A stretch of DNA of 12,801 bases from Gammaproteobacteria bacterium (GTDB lineage: Bacteria; Pseudomonadota; Gammaproteobacteria; Pseudomonadales; Pseudohongiellaceae). Shown here piece after piece: positions 1 to 7,429 of the stretch; position 1 is the stretch's first letter, and the number at the start of each line of letters is the position of its first letter. Location of the stretch: assembly GCA_003514305.1 (NCBI GenBank), contig DORE01000267.1:1-12801 (forward strand). Reading direction: 5' to 3'. Both the position numbers and the translations under genes were made by a program. The notes under the pieces were generated by a model that had not been told where the DNA came from, made no database searches, and worked only from the letters and a program-made list of their open reading frames with translations.

Positions 1-1194
1 GCCGTTTTCTCTCTGCCATGCGACCAGCGTGCCATCCGGCCTAGCTTCATAGAAATAATTGGCCACGCCCTCCGAAATCGCGATGGCCATTCTTTCCTGA
101 AAAGCCGTATTACTGAGCCGCTCGGCCTCCTCGGGATTGGTCAAATAGCCCGTTTCAATCAAGATAGAGGGGATATCCGGCGAGTTGAGCACCTGAAGCG
201 ATGCCTGCTGTACCTTGCCTTTTCGGATACGAGTGACCCCTGCCAGGCTGTCCAATACACTGGTTCCCGCTATCAGACCTTGCTCCATGCTCCATGACAT
301 TTGAAGAGAAACTAGAGTCAAAGCGACATCATCATCTAGATCCCCCAAAGCCAGATCACCCCCAACACCACCCAAAAGATCGGAGCTGTTCTCCTTCTCA
401 GCCACTCTGGCAGAATTTTCGCGATCGGCTCGATCGCCAGATAGCGCATATACAGTTACACCTCGTGCCCGGCTGTTGCGATACCAATCCGCATGTATTG
501 CGACGAACAAATCAGCGCGATGTTGGCGCGCTATCTCAGGTCGACGCTTAAGCTCAACATAGTAATCGCCGTCTCTGATCATTACCGGTTTGTAGCCGGG
601 CAGTTTTTCCAGGCGTTCATACAAAGCTCGCGATATTGCGAGGGTTATATTCTTCTCCTTGATTCGACCATCATAGCCGATAGACCCGGGATCCTCTCCC
701 CCATGACCCGCTGAGATCGCCACGACTATGTCTCGACGCGCCTCATTGTCCACTCGGATTTCGCGCAGATTCATGCGCTTGTCCTGCTGGTTGCCCGTTC
801 TATCGTAAAGGTCCAGAACCAAACGTTCACCGAATTCGGTATTGGGTGCCAAGCTAAAGGATTCAAGCTCAACTGCGCTGGTCAGATCGAGCACTATCCG
901 AAGCGCATCATTATTTCGTGTTCCACTGCGAATCCCCGAGACGGGGCTGTCAGTGAAATCTAATCCAGTAAAATCGAGGGCAGTGAACGAAGAATCAATG
1001 TCCACAACAAGGCGTTGCGGATCTTCTAAAAAAAAACTGCTGTACTCGATCGCGTCGCTAAGATCGAGAACCAGGCGAGTATGATCCGGTGCCCGCCATA
1101 TGCGTGCATCAATAACCTCCGCTGCTTGCAGACCGATGCTAGAAGAACCCAGCAACAGTAAGAGGAACTTATTAATTACTCTTCTTTCTTTCAT
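1..1194 (-). CDS. amiB: N-acetylmuramoyl-L-alanine amidase, AmiB/AmiC type (3' end outside window)
   Basis: Periplasmic zinc amidase that cuts the amide bond between N-acetylmuramic acid and the stem peptide, splitting septal peptidoglycan during daughter-cell separation. My translation from the ATG at 1194 gives 398 open residues to the window edge. A hydrophobic signal peptide (about 1-25, ending LQAA) is followed by an AMIN domain (about 26-130) and an Amidase_3 domain from about 155. Visible motifs are AGHGGEDPGSIG with zinc ligand His164, the EKN glutamate near 180, the FVAIHAD histidine and the late ILIETGYLTNPEE catalytic glutamate. The segment between IHAD and IET keeps the long insertion that in AmiB/AmiC forms an inhibitory helix released by EnvC/NlpD-type activators, so similar control is likely. 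The residue before AGHGG is Ser where Asp is common. An in-frame stop at 1207-1209 limits upstream starts to TTG 1203 or ATG 1194; no strong ribosome site is seen. It follows tsaE by 97 bases; mutL would be expected next. Confidence 0.95.
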   Translation of the reverse strand, partial: MKERRVINKFLLLLLGSSSIGLQAAEVIDARIWRAPDHTRLVLDLSDAIEYSSFFLEDPQRLVVDIDSSFTALDFTGLDFTDSPVSGIRSGTRNNDALRIVLDLTSAVELESFSLAPNTEFGERLVLDLYDRTGNQQDKRMNLREIRVDNEARRDIVVAISAGHGGEDPGSIGYDGRIKEKNITLAISRALYERLEKLPGYKPVMIRDGDYYVELKRRPEIARQHRADLFVAIHADWYRNSRARGVTVYALSGDRADRENSARVAEKENSSDLLGGVGGDLALGDLDDDVALTLVSLQMSWSMEQGLIAGTSVLDSLAGVTRIRKGKVQQASLQVLNSPDIPSILIETGYLTNPEEAERLSNTAFQERMAIAISEGVANYFYEARPDGTLVAWQRENG

Positions 1195-1291
1195 GGTTGA
1201 CAAATATTAGGCTGATTGCGAATCATGATTCTAGCGCTGACCCCATCCTCACTTGCAACAGTCAGGCTACATTGAACCCATGGCGCTTTGT

Positions 1292-1822
1292 CTATAAGTT
1301 TCGGCGGAATTGCCACAATCTTTCGGCAGCTTCACGCCCTTTGCTAGAATGCCCTTGCCACTCAAACTCCCTGTCTGTCCCTGCCCCGTTGAGTTTAATC
1401 GAAAGGTCCGGGAGCGGTAACCAGCCGACTCCTCGTTCTGGCCATTCTACAAGGCAAACTGTTTCATCCTTGAAATACTCATCTATGCCAAGATACGCCG
1501 CATCTTCTGGAGTGCTGAGTCGGTATAGATCGAAGTGATAAATACTGCAGCTAGCGAATTCGTAAGGCTCAACTAACGTGTAGGTTGGGCTCTTCACCGC
1601 TCCCTGAAAGCCATACCCTCTAAGGAACCCTCGGGCCAGGGTTGTCTTGCCTGCACCTAGATCACCCTGCAAAAAGATCACAGCTCCTCTGCTCTTGCAG
1701 CCGGGTTCGGACAATTGCTCCGGCTTAAGACCAGGATCTTGAAAAGTCGCTCTGGCGAGGCAACCGCCTAACGCTAACGTTTCCCACTCATCAATCGCCC
1801 GATACTGGAAGGACTCAGGCAT
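1292..1822 (-). CDS. tsaE: tRNA threonylcarbamoyladenosine biosynthesis ATPase TsaE
   Basis: Cytosolic ATPase that works with TsaB and TsaD to transfer threonylcarbamoyl from threonylcarbamoyl-AMP to A37 of ANN-decoding tRNAs (t6A). The 176-residue product has a Walker A motif GDLGAGKT at 53-60, the family signature SPTYTLVEPY at 78-87, HFDLYRL at 96-102 and LVEWPERG at 124-131. Length is slightly above the usual 150-160 residues because of a loop at about 28-45 before the first core strand. The ATG at 1822 lies one base after the TAG of nnr (1824-1826), so translation is probably coupled. nnr-tsaE-amiB is the classic gammaproteobacterial order, which supports the assignment. Confidence 0.96.
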   Translation of the reverse strand: MPESFQYRAIDEWETLALGGCLARATFQDPGLKPEQLSEPGCKSRGAVIFLQGDLGAGKTTLARGFLRGYGFQGAVKSPTYTLVEPYEFASCSIYHFDLYRLSTPEDAAYLGIDEYFKDETVCLVEWPERGVGWLPLPDLSIKLNGAGTDREFEWQGHSSKGREAAERLWQFRRNL

Positions 1823-1823
1823 A

Positions 1824-3407
1824 CTAGGTATGACCTACACGGTCGGCGAGGGAATCAACATTGAGGAGCTGCCGAATTACGGGCAACAAATCTGTTGCCA
1901 GCAGTCCTCTCTGACCAGCCGCACTAGCGCATAGATCCGCTGCTTCGCCATGCACGCACACAGCACATGACAGCGCTCGATCAGGGGCCAGACCCTGGGC
2001 CACGAGCGCCGCTACAATTCCCGTCAAAACATCCCCCATACCTCCACTGGCCATACCAGCATTTCCCTCGTTGCAGAGCTCAATCGAATTCGGTTCCAGA
2101 TAATTTGTCACAAGAGATCCATTACCCTTAAGAAGGCAATTCCCGCCCCACTTTTCCTGCAACGAGCAAATCGCAGCAAATCTGTCCAGTTGAACAGCTG
2201 ACACATTTGAGTCAAGCAGCCTTGCCGCCTCACCTGGATGTGGGGTAAGTATCCACGTATCTTTTTTCGAGGTTAGGTGGGAAGCTGGATCTTTAGCAAG
2301 AAGAGACAAAGCATCGGCGTCAATAATTATTGGGGTGGACGTCTCGGATAAAAGCTGTAGAGATTTGCGTAACAATTCTTTCCCCCAAGCATCCAGACCC
2401 AGTCCTGGACCGACAACAAGCACTGATGCTCTCTGCAACAGATTTCCGAGATCAAAATTATCGTCTTCAGTGCTATGCACCATGAGCTCCGGCCTACGCG
2501 CCAGGATTCCTGTTCGATGCTCCGATCGGGTAACGATGGAAACCAGGCCTGCGCCACTTCGCAAACTGGCTTCCGCCGCCATCAACGGAGCTCCACCGTA
2601 GCCCCTCTCTCCTCCAATGACTATGACATGTCCGAAGTCTCCTTTATGGGAGGCTGGTTGTCGGCGGGTAAGCCAGCCCTGCACGGAATCGATATCAATT
2701 CTTTTGACGCTGGGGACTGGCGCTTGCGGATGTGAGAAGACTTCTTTTGGCAGGTCAAGATCGTCAAAGTAAAGATCGCCGGTATAATTCGGTGCCGAGC
2801 CGGTAAGAAGGCCTCGCTTAATTCCAATAAACGTGACCGTCTCTGTTGACCTTACCGCCTCATCAAAGGGCTCGCCAGTATCGGCGTTCAGGCCTGAGGG
2901 TACATCAACCGAAAGCACGGGAATCTTGCTGTTATTGATTGATCGAATAGCACTAACGTAGTTTCCCGCTACTGGGCGATCCAAGCCGGTGCCTAACAAC
3001 GCATCAACGATAAGAGTATGCGGCTGACGCCTAAGCGAGGCGAACTCTGCCTCGATGTAGGGATGGATTTCAGCACCGACGCGTGCCGCCATTTGATAAG
3101 CTTCGGCCGCGTCTCCGACAAGTTGATCCGGTGGTGAGACGTACAGGACCTCACTAGAAAGACCCAACTCTTTGGCCAACGCGGCAATCACATAGCCATC
3201 GCCGCCGTTATTACCTGACCCTGCAAAAACGATCAGATGGACGCTTTCGGGCCAACGCTCTTGAACCGCCCGCAGGCATGCAGCCCCTGCTCGCCGCATC
3301 AACTCAAAGCCAGTCGTGCTGGTCAGATTGATGGCGAGGCGGTCAAGCTGCCGAACTGCTTTTGATTCGTATAGCTGGCGTGGGAATGGCGCAATAGTTC
3401 CAGACAT
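1824..3407 (-). CDS. nnr: Bifunctional NAD(P)HX epimerase / ADP-dependent NAD(P)HX dehydratase
   Basis: Metabolite-repair enzyme that rescues hydrated NADH and NADPH. The N-terminal YjeF_N half interconverts the R and S epimers; the C-terminal ribokinase-like half dehydrates S-NAD(P)HX with ADP. The 527-residue length is normal for the fused form. N-half motifs: FAGSGNNGGDG (61-71), DALLGTGLDRP (135-145), DVPSGLNADTG (168-178). C-half motifs: KGDFGHVIVIGG (255-266), GPGLG (333-337), TPHPGE (388-393), LLKGNGSLV (425-433) and the catalytic loop GMASGGMGDVLTG (451-463). All key motifs are present, so both activities should be intact. The ATG at 3407 is preceded by an AGGGG ribosome site about eight bases upstream and lies 18 bases after the MarR-type gene, suggesting one transcript. 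Confidence 0.97.
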   Translation of the reverse strand: MSGTIAPFPRQLYESKAVRQLDRLAINLTSTTGFELMRRAGAACLRAVQERWPESVHLIVFAGSGNNGGDGYVIAALAKELGLSSEVLYVSPPDQLVGDAAEAYQMAARVGAEIHPYIEAEFASLRRQPHTLIVDALLGTGLDRPVAGNYVSAIRSINNSKIPVLSVDVPSGLNADTGEPFDEAVRSTETVTFIGIKRGLLTGSAPNYTGDLYFDDLDLPKEVFSHPQAPVPSVKRIDIDSVQGWLTRRQPASHKGDFGHVIVIGGERGYGGAPLMAAEASLRSGAGLVSIVTRSEHRTGILARRPELMVHSTEDDNFDLGNLLQRASVLVVGPGLGLDAWGKELLRKSLQLLSETSTPIIIDADALSLLAKDPASHLTSKKDTWILTPHPGEAARLLDSNVSAVQLDRFAAICSLQEKWGGNCLLKGNGSLVTNYLEPNSIELCNEGNAGMASGGMGDVLTGIVAALVAQGLAPDRALSCAVCVHGEAADLCASAAGQRGLLATDLLPVIRQLLNVDSLADRVGHT

Positions 3408-3425
3408 AGCTAAAGCCCCTACCAG

Positions 3426-3863
3426 TTAATTAAATTTTTTGATTAGCCGCCTGACAAGACGCAGGGTTGTTTCTAGTTCTTCGATTGGGATGTCGTTTGT
3501 GTTTTCAATCGCCCAAGGGTCTTGCACTTCGCGTAGGAGGGTATAAGTGTCCTGACCCTTGTCACTCAAAGTCACCAGCGCTGAGCGTTTATGCTTAGGA
3601 TTATCGGTGTATAAAAGAATGCCGTCGGCCACCATCACGTCGGTTATTCGTTGTACTGCTTGGCGTGATTGCCCCAGAACCCGCGCGATTCCTGGGACGG
3701 TAAGACCAGCACTTGATAGCGCAATAGCTCCAATGACTTTCCAGCGAGCGTGAGTCAGGCCAAGATCTTTCGTCATGGCATCGCCTTCTGCAATGAGCAG
3801 CCCGTTAAGTCTGAACAGCGTCAAAACCAGATCAAGAAACAGTACCCTCTTGGGTGAGTGCAA
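3426..3863 (-). CDS. MarR-family transcriptional regulator
   Basis: Probable dimeric winged-helix DNA-binding repressor; the ligand is unknown. The 145-residue length is typical. The N-terminal dimerisation helix contains FRLNGLLIAEGD, followed by LGLTHARWKVIGAI and then the helix-turn-helix, LTVPGIARVLGQ plus SRQAVQRITDVM (about 53-77). The wing contains NPKHKRSALVTLSDKG, the usual MarR beta-hairpin. A C-terminal helix rich in Leu/Arg/Lys closes the dimer interface. The start is a TTG (3863) with a very good ribosome site, GAGGGAG at 3870-3876, six bases upstream; this start gives the expected N-terminal helix. It ends 18 bases before nnr. A palindromic candidate operator lies about 65 bases upstream (3929-3946). 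An internal drug or aromatic-acid sensor role cannot be assigned from sequence. Confidence 0.92.
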   Translation of the reverse strand: MHSPKRVLFLDLVLTLFRLNGLLIAEGDAMTKDLGLTHARWKVIGAIALSSAGLTVPGIARVLGQSRQAVQRITDVMVADGILLYTDNPKHKRSALVTLSDKGQDTYTLLREVQDPWAIENTNDIPIEELETTLRLVRRLIKKFN

Positions 3864-3920
3864 ACCTTGCTCCCTCGTCGGTAACCCTAATCAACATCGA
3901 CTTATTCCACTAAGGCTAGT

Positions 3921-3950
3921 CTGATAGGCAATTTGTTAACATATTGTCAT
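3921..3950 (-). promoter_or_regulatory. Candidate sigma-70 promoter for the MarR-nnr-tsaE-amiB unit
   Basis: On the minus strand a -35-like ATGACA (3945-3950; 5 of 6 to consensus) and a -10-like TATCAG (3921-3926; 4 of 6) are separated by 18 bases. The spacer is almost entirely the palindrome at 3929-3946. The transcript would start roughly 50 bases before the TTG start codon. The match is moderate; position is the main support. Confidence 0.35.
3929..3946. promoter_or_regulatory. Candidate operator, 18-bp imperfect palindrome upstream of the MarR-type gene
   Basis: The 18 bases read CAATTTGTTAACATATTG. The two half-sites match at 8 of 9 paired positions, centred between 3937 and 3938. The size, dyad symmetry and AT-rich arms fit known MarR-family sites. 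The site lies between candidate minus-strand -35 and -10 boxes, so a bound dimer would block RNA polymerase. That the adjacent regulator binds here is inference from position and symmetry. Confidence 0.5.
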
Positions 3951-4132
3951 TCCTGTTTGCGCCCGTCAATAATCTCGAACAACAGGGGGTCAACAACCTT
4001 TCTAAATTACCGGCCGTCCTCACCGATCTGATAATTATGCTAGCCCGGCCAGATTGTTTCTTGCGGTTCCTGAAAAGTACCTGAGGCGGGGTGAATGATC
4101 CAACCTGAGCTATTGTGCTAAACGCCTAGGGC

Positions 4133-4657
4133 ATGAACGCTTGGCAAGAAAGCGAAGTCAAACCAGTCCCACATAGTGAAGCACATAAGGATTACGAGGG
4201 TTTCTTTATCCTAGACCATATACTGTCAATATTACTGATAACGAAAACTATCTGCATTTAAAAATTCGCAACTCTAAGCCCGCCGAAAACACTCGCAGAC
4301 AAGAATCTTTCTGTCGCGATGCGCTAAGATCGCACTCTCAACAATACGCTGTTCGACGGCTTGATTGCTGCTGAGCCCTCGGAAACGCCACTTAAGATTG
4401 CATGCCCCTTTGGCGCCCCTCAATCTGTTCTACTGAAACGTAATCCAAACGTCTGCGAAGTATCGAAGCGGCATTTAGCGGAAGTACTAATTAACGCACA
4501 TATGCAGATGCTGTCAGCTGCGGCAGATAGTCGCGCAGAGGTAGTTTCTAACAACATCGGTTTTAAGCAAAGTGACGAGAATGGATTTGGACGACAGGTT
4601 TGCGAGTTAGCAGCTAGCGTCGCGGTGCCGCTAGAGCTTTCGACGACTGCAGTTTAA
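4133..4657 (+). pseudogene. Possible decayed or unrecognised gene, interrupted by two in-frame stops
   Basis: Starting at ATG 4133, one frame runs about 175 codons to the TAA ending at 4657 with only two internal stops, TAA at 4259-4261 and TAA at 4325-4327. The last section, from 4328 (or from the TTG at 4361, giving 98 residues), has protein-like composition with segments such as LIAAEPSETPLKIACPFGAP and HLAEVLINAHMQMLSAAAD. I do not recognise the family. No good ribosome site precedes ATG 4133 or TTG 4361. It could be a gene inactivated by nonsense mutations, a short real gene beginning at 4361, or chance openness. A second, shifted frame (about 4190-4372) is also open but has no start codon, so a frameshifted ancestor is another option. 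Confidence 0.25.
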
Positions 4658-4805
4658 ACATTAGCTACGCGCTTTGGATTCCGGCTTAGACGCTATGGAT
4701 CATCTGCCCTATGCGCGATTGCTTGCGATGCCAATAGTGCTGAAAATGCGTCTATTACCCATCTATTTGATAGGGTAAGCTACCATATGTCTGCAAATAT
4801 CATAT

Positions 4806-5363
4806 TTGAGATTGTTGAAAGTGATTAACGCCAGAAGCACCCTGATGTCGGCCATAGTTACGTTTTCACTCTGGCTATCCTGTGCTGCAAGCGCTGATTC
4901 ACTGCAATCTGCCAAGATATTGCTTAAAGTGAGCAATTCTGCTCAACAGTTCAGTGAGCAAACGAAGAACCATATCACAGACGTACTTCGGACCTATTCC
5001 AGCATCGTGGCCATGGAAACAGGAATCGAATTGCCGATTACTATCCGCTCCGCGATTGCTGATTGTTATTCGCGAGCGTATGACTGGAGTAAATTCGAAG
5101 GGGGGTTTGCAGACATTCTTTCGCAGCATTTGAGTGGAATACAAATCGATTTGTTAATTGGCTTTTATCGGAACAAAAGTATTCCGCCCGCCCAGATTGA
5201 GAACTTTAAAAACGCAATAGGATCGGCCGGTGCAATCGCAAAAAACAGCGCTGACCTGATTTACAAGACCAGCCCGGGGTGCGTTAAACAAGACGCTCAG
5301 ATCATAATTGGGTACCTTTCCGACGCCGGACTGAAAGCTAGTCATCATGGCCGAATCGAGTGA
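4806..5363 (+). CDS. Secreted protein of unknown function, weakly DUF2059-like
   Basis: Up to 185 residues from the first in-frame start (TTG 4806). GTG 4821 and ATG 4845 are alternatives, none with a clear ribosome site. All keep the hydrophobic segment MSAIVTFSLWLSCAASA, a signal peptide with likely cleavage after ASA, so the product should be periplasmic. The mature part is helical and has two cysteines (ADCYSR and SPGCVKQ) that could form a disulfide. The stretch YDWSKFEGGF followed by DLLIGFYRNK and a later FKNAIGSAG resembles the DUF2059 pattern of an acidic helix then an ELIAFYxSPxG-like motif, but the glycine end is not conserved, so this is only suggestive. The gene stands alone, flanked by intergenic DNA and convergent with the DUF4159 gene. 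Function unknown. Confidence 0.7.
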   Translation: MRLLKVINARSTLMSAIVTFSLWLSCAASADSLQSAKILLKVSNSAQQFSEQTKNHITDVLRTYSSIVAMETGIELPITIRSAIADCYSRAYDWSKFEGGFADILSQHLSGIQIDLLIGFYRNKSIPPAQIENFKNAIGSAGAIAKNSADLIYKTSPGCVKQDAQIIIGYLSDAGLKASHHGRIE

Positions 5364-5511
5364 TTAGACCCTGCCGATGACTGCTCGAATGGATAACTAA
5401 TTCCTTTGTTTCGGCCCCAATGCCTGACTGTAACACTCAAGCTTTGAAGATACGCGAGCTTTCCACAAACCTCCAGCACAATGCTCAAAGCCAAGTTGGT
5501 CGTGTTTATGC

Positions 5512-5531
5512 CTGTGGCTTCTCAGCCGCAG
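5512..5531. other. Hairpin in the convergent 3' region
   Basis: CTGTGGCT (5512-5519) pairs with AGCCGCAG (5524-5531) over eight base pairs including one G-T wobble, with a TCTC loop. It lies between the ends of the convergent orphan gene (5363) and DUF4159 gene (5568). Neither strand has a following T tract, so it is at best an RNA-stabilising or weak terminating structure. Nothing else is recognised between 5364 and 5567. Confidence 0.3.
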
Positions 5532-5567
5532 TAGCCCTGTCAAGTACATACGCGATCTGCGAGTATT

Positions 5568-6350
5568 TCAGTGCGTCATCGAATACATCAGGTAATTAAT
5601 CCCTAACCGGTAGGCGTTATTCGCATAGCGGGTCGAATAGGCCTGGTGGTAGGTGTGCTCCCAGCCATCTCCCATATCAGAGTTCCAGTTGATTAACACC
5701 ATGACCCGACCATAATCATCCAGGATGGCATGGTTGCTGGCCCGGTCAATACCTTGCTCACCAAATTCATCGGAGCGATAAAGCGCTGGAATCATTTGCG
5801 GTCCATCGATGTCATAGTAGACATGAAAAATTTCGTGATCAGCATTTAACTCTTTGATCTCCCTATCTGGAAAAACCTGGTTGAAAGCCGCATAAAAATT
5901 ATCCCACTGGCGCTGACCCCAGAAATCATCAATGAGGAGGAACCCACCTCGTAACAGATATTCCCTTAGATTTTCTGTCTCTTTTTGGCTAAGGACAATA
6001 CCGCCATTCTGGCCAACTTCCAGCATATACAAAAATGGGTAATCAAAAATCCTCTCATCATCAAATCGCAAAACAATGGGATCCCGTTCCACCTTGATAT
6101 TCGTAAGCCTAGATACGCCTCGCAGGAAATTAATGTCCGCATCCGGAAAATCGATTGACCATGTACCGTAACCAAACCCACCACCCCAGTAAGTATCGAA
6201 CTGAACGCGGACGAAGTTGAACTCGCCAAGCTTTTCGTCTGCAAGATCGTAAGCGATTGATCCCAACCCACCAGGCTGCGGAAACACTTGTGCAATCAAC
6301 GGTGCACTTAGCGGGAACAAAAGCAGGGTTACGAGGATTCGTGTTCGCAT
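5568..6350 (-). CDS. Exported DUF4159 domain protein
   Basis: Periplasmic or surface protein of the DUF4159 family, function unknown; the fold resembles glutamine-amidotransferase-like domains. From ATG 6350 (260 residues) it begins with a clean signal peptide, MRTRILVTLL to PLIA, cleaved before Gln. An ATG at 6380 would add ten residues; neither start has a strong ribosome site, and 6350 gives the better signal peptide. Family motifs: FPDADINFL (68-76), PFLYMLE (105-111), YLLRGGFLLIDDFWG (131-145), DHEIFH (171-176), NWNSDMGDGWE (221-231) and YRLGINYL near the C-terminus. The domain fills the whole mature protein. In many bacteria DUF4159 sits with MoxR/DUF58/VWA genes; here it instead follows the ChaN-type gene by 105 bases (74 from the longer start). 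It may be the last gene of the sixA unit or have its own promoter. Confidence 0.9.
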   Translation of the reverse strand: MRTRILVTLLLFPLSAPLIAQVFPQPGGLGSIAYDLADEKLGEFNFVRVQFDTYWGGGFGYGTWSIDFPDADINFLRGVSRLTNIKVERDPIVLRFDDERIFDYPFLYMLEVGQNGGIVLSQKETENLREYLLRGGFLLIDDFWGQRQWDNFYAAFNQVFPDREIKELNADHEIFHVYYDIDGPQMIPALYRSDEFGEQGIDRASNHAILDDYGRVMVLINWNSDMGDGWEHTYHQAYSTRYANNAYRLGINYLMYSMTH

Positions 6351-6454
6351 GGTTCTCAGTTGTTTCGAACAATTTGGCATTTAAGGTTTAGCAAGCCCTC
6401 TGTAATATCCAAATACTAACAGCCCAGAAAACTCAGGCACAAATCGCAAGACGC

Positions 6455-7429
6455 CTATCGCAGAGAGTCGCAGTAGTCTGCGTTGCTGACCGCTGGGGTA
6501 AACCAGATAAAGTCATAAGCTGATCGGTCGGTGAACCGATCGAGATAAAAGCCCGGATCTGTTTCACCCGGCACAACCTCAACAAATGCCAAAGACAGGA
6601 TGTCTGACCAACCCAATCCCGGATGCTGAGCCATCAGATAATTGGGCACACCAAGGTCCTTACGAGCGTGATAATTGCCGGTGATCAATAGCGCCAGCCC
6701 ATTGTCAAGCTTGTCGCTCAGAAGCAGACTCCGCGCCATTCTGTAATCTCGAGTCTGCTGCACCCGCACCATCGGGGGAAACTGCGACTCGGGCAACAGG
6801 CCACAGTGGCTCTCATCAATATCAGCCAGCAAGCGGCTCATCGCGTCTTCGTCCAACACAGCTTCAATCTCCTCAGATGCCGGCGATGAGTAGACTTCCA
6901 TGACAGTTTCAGCGTCAAGATTTCCAGCAGTGACGGGAATGCTGGCATCGTAGGCTGCCTCAATAAGCGCTCCATAGTAGCCCCAGTTCCAGCCCTGTTC
7001 GTCCCAATTCAGAAAGCTCTTCAATTCCTCTTCAGACTCGAACCGGGTTTCAAGAAAAACTCGCAAATTTTCGCTGGAAGTGCTGTCAAGCATTTCAAAA
7101 GTGACTTTTTCCAATTTTTCTGCACCGATGAGGGCTTGGATAATCCCAAGCTGAAGCTCATGATGATCCGGGTTGTCATGCTTTTCACCGAGCAATAAAT
7201 AGGTGGAACCCAATATTTTGTCCCACAGCTCCGCGCTCGTCACGAACTGTCCGCGCCGCGAGTCCCATATGCGACCAACTAACCCATGATCGGTGTAAAG
7301 TTCGGATTGCCAAAGTGGAGAGCCCGCCAGCTGAGCACTCACGTGTCCGAACAAAAGGCTTTGCGCAAAAATCACAGCGGTGAGGAAGATGCGTCTGATG
7401 CCCGCAACGCGGATTTTAGTCGGTCCCAT
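6455..7429 (-). CDS. ChaN-family (DUF399, haem-binding uptake fold) exported protein
   Basis: ChaN relatives are envelope proteins of the EreA/ChaN fold; Campylobacter ChaN binds haem and is iron-regulated. From ATG 7429 the product has 324 residues with an arginine-rich N-region and hydrophobic core (RRIFLTAVIFAQSLLFGHVSA), a signal peptide without a lipobox cysteine. Motifs: LLGEKHDNPDHHE (about 79-91), WDEQGWNWGYY (about 142-152), SHCGLLPE followed by RDYRMA, and GNYHARKDLGVP (251-262), all characteristic. The open frame extends back to 7546, but ATG 7429 has a GGGAG ribosome site (7437-7441) seven bases upstream and places the signal peptide at the N-terminus. It overlaps the end of the cytochrome gene by 14 bases, so translation is probably coupled. 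Haem binding here is inferred from family, not shown. Confidence 0.88.
   Translation of the reverse strand: MGPTKIRVAGIRRIFLTAVIFAQSLLFGHVSAQLAGSPLWQSELYTDHGLVGRIWDSRRGQFVTSAELWDKILGSTYLLLGEKHDNPDHHELQLGIIQALIGAEKLEKVTFEMLDSTSSENLRVFLETRFESEEELKSFLNWDEQGWNWGYYGALIEAAYDASIPVTAGNLDAETVMEVYSSPASEEIEAVLDEDAMSRLLADIDESHCGLLPESQFPPMVRVQQTRDYRMARSLLLSDKLDNGLALLITGNYHARKDLGVPNYLMAQHPGLGWSDILSLAFVEVVPGETDPGFYLDRFTDRSAYDFIWFTPAVSNADYCDSLR

Larger units (their letters stand above)
3864..4805. other. Long stretch without a convincing intact gene
   Basis: About 940 bases separate the MarR-type gene from the secreted orphan gene. The right side of the MarR promoter (to about 3950) is regulatory. From 3950 to 4130 I see no coding, RNA or repeat signal. 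From 4133 to 4657 one plus-strand frame is unusually open (separate entry). From 4658 to 4805 there is a small inverted repeat, TTACCC (4755-4760) and GGGTAA (4773-4778), which may be a weak operator or hairpin ahead of the next gene. No tRNA cloverleaf, terminator with a T tract or transposon end was found. Confidence 0.5.

Noticed and set aside
842..1084. Plus-strand open frame across the amidase gene
   Set aside because: It lies wholly inside amiB on the opposite strand, and its Arg/Ser-rich composition is typical of an antisense shadow.
1825..1837. TAGGT-ATG-ACCTA inverted repeat at the nnr/tsaE junction
   Set aside because: A five-base repeat is expected often by chance; it might form a tiny hairpin near the tsaE start, but there is no support for control.
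2335..2827. Several overlapping open frames on both strands within nnr
   Set aside because: All are covered by the complete, motif-rich nnr reading frame and have no start signals or family resemblance.
3950..4360. Search for tRNA genes next to nnr, as found near this block in E. coli
   Set aside because: No TTCGA-type T-loop with matching acceptor arms could be found.
5420..5599. 59-codon plus-strand frame beginning with ATG 5420 and overlapping the end of the DUF4159 gene
   Set aside because: No ribosome site, no recognisable motif, and about 30 bases overlap the well-supported opposite-strand gene. It could only be a short chance frame.
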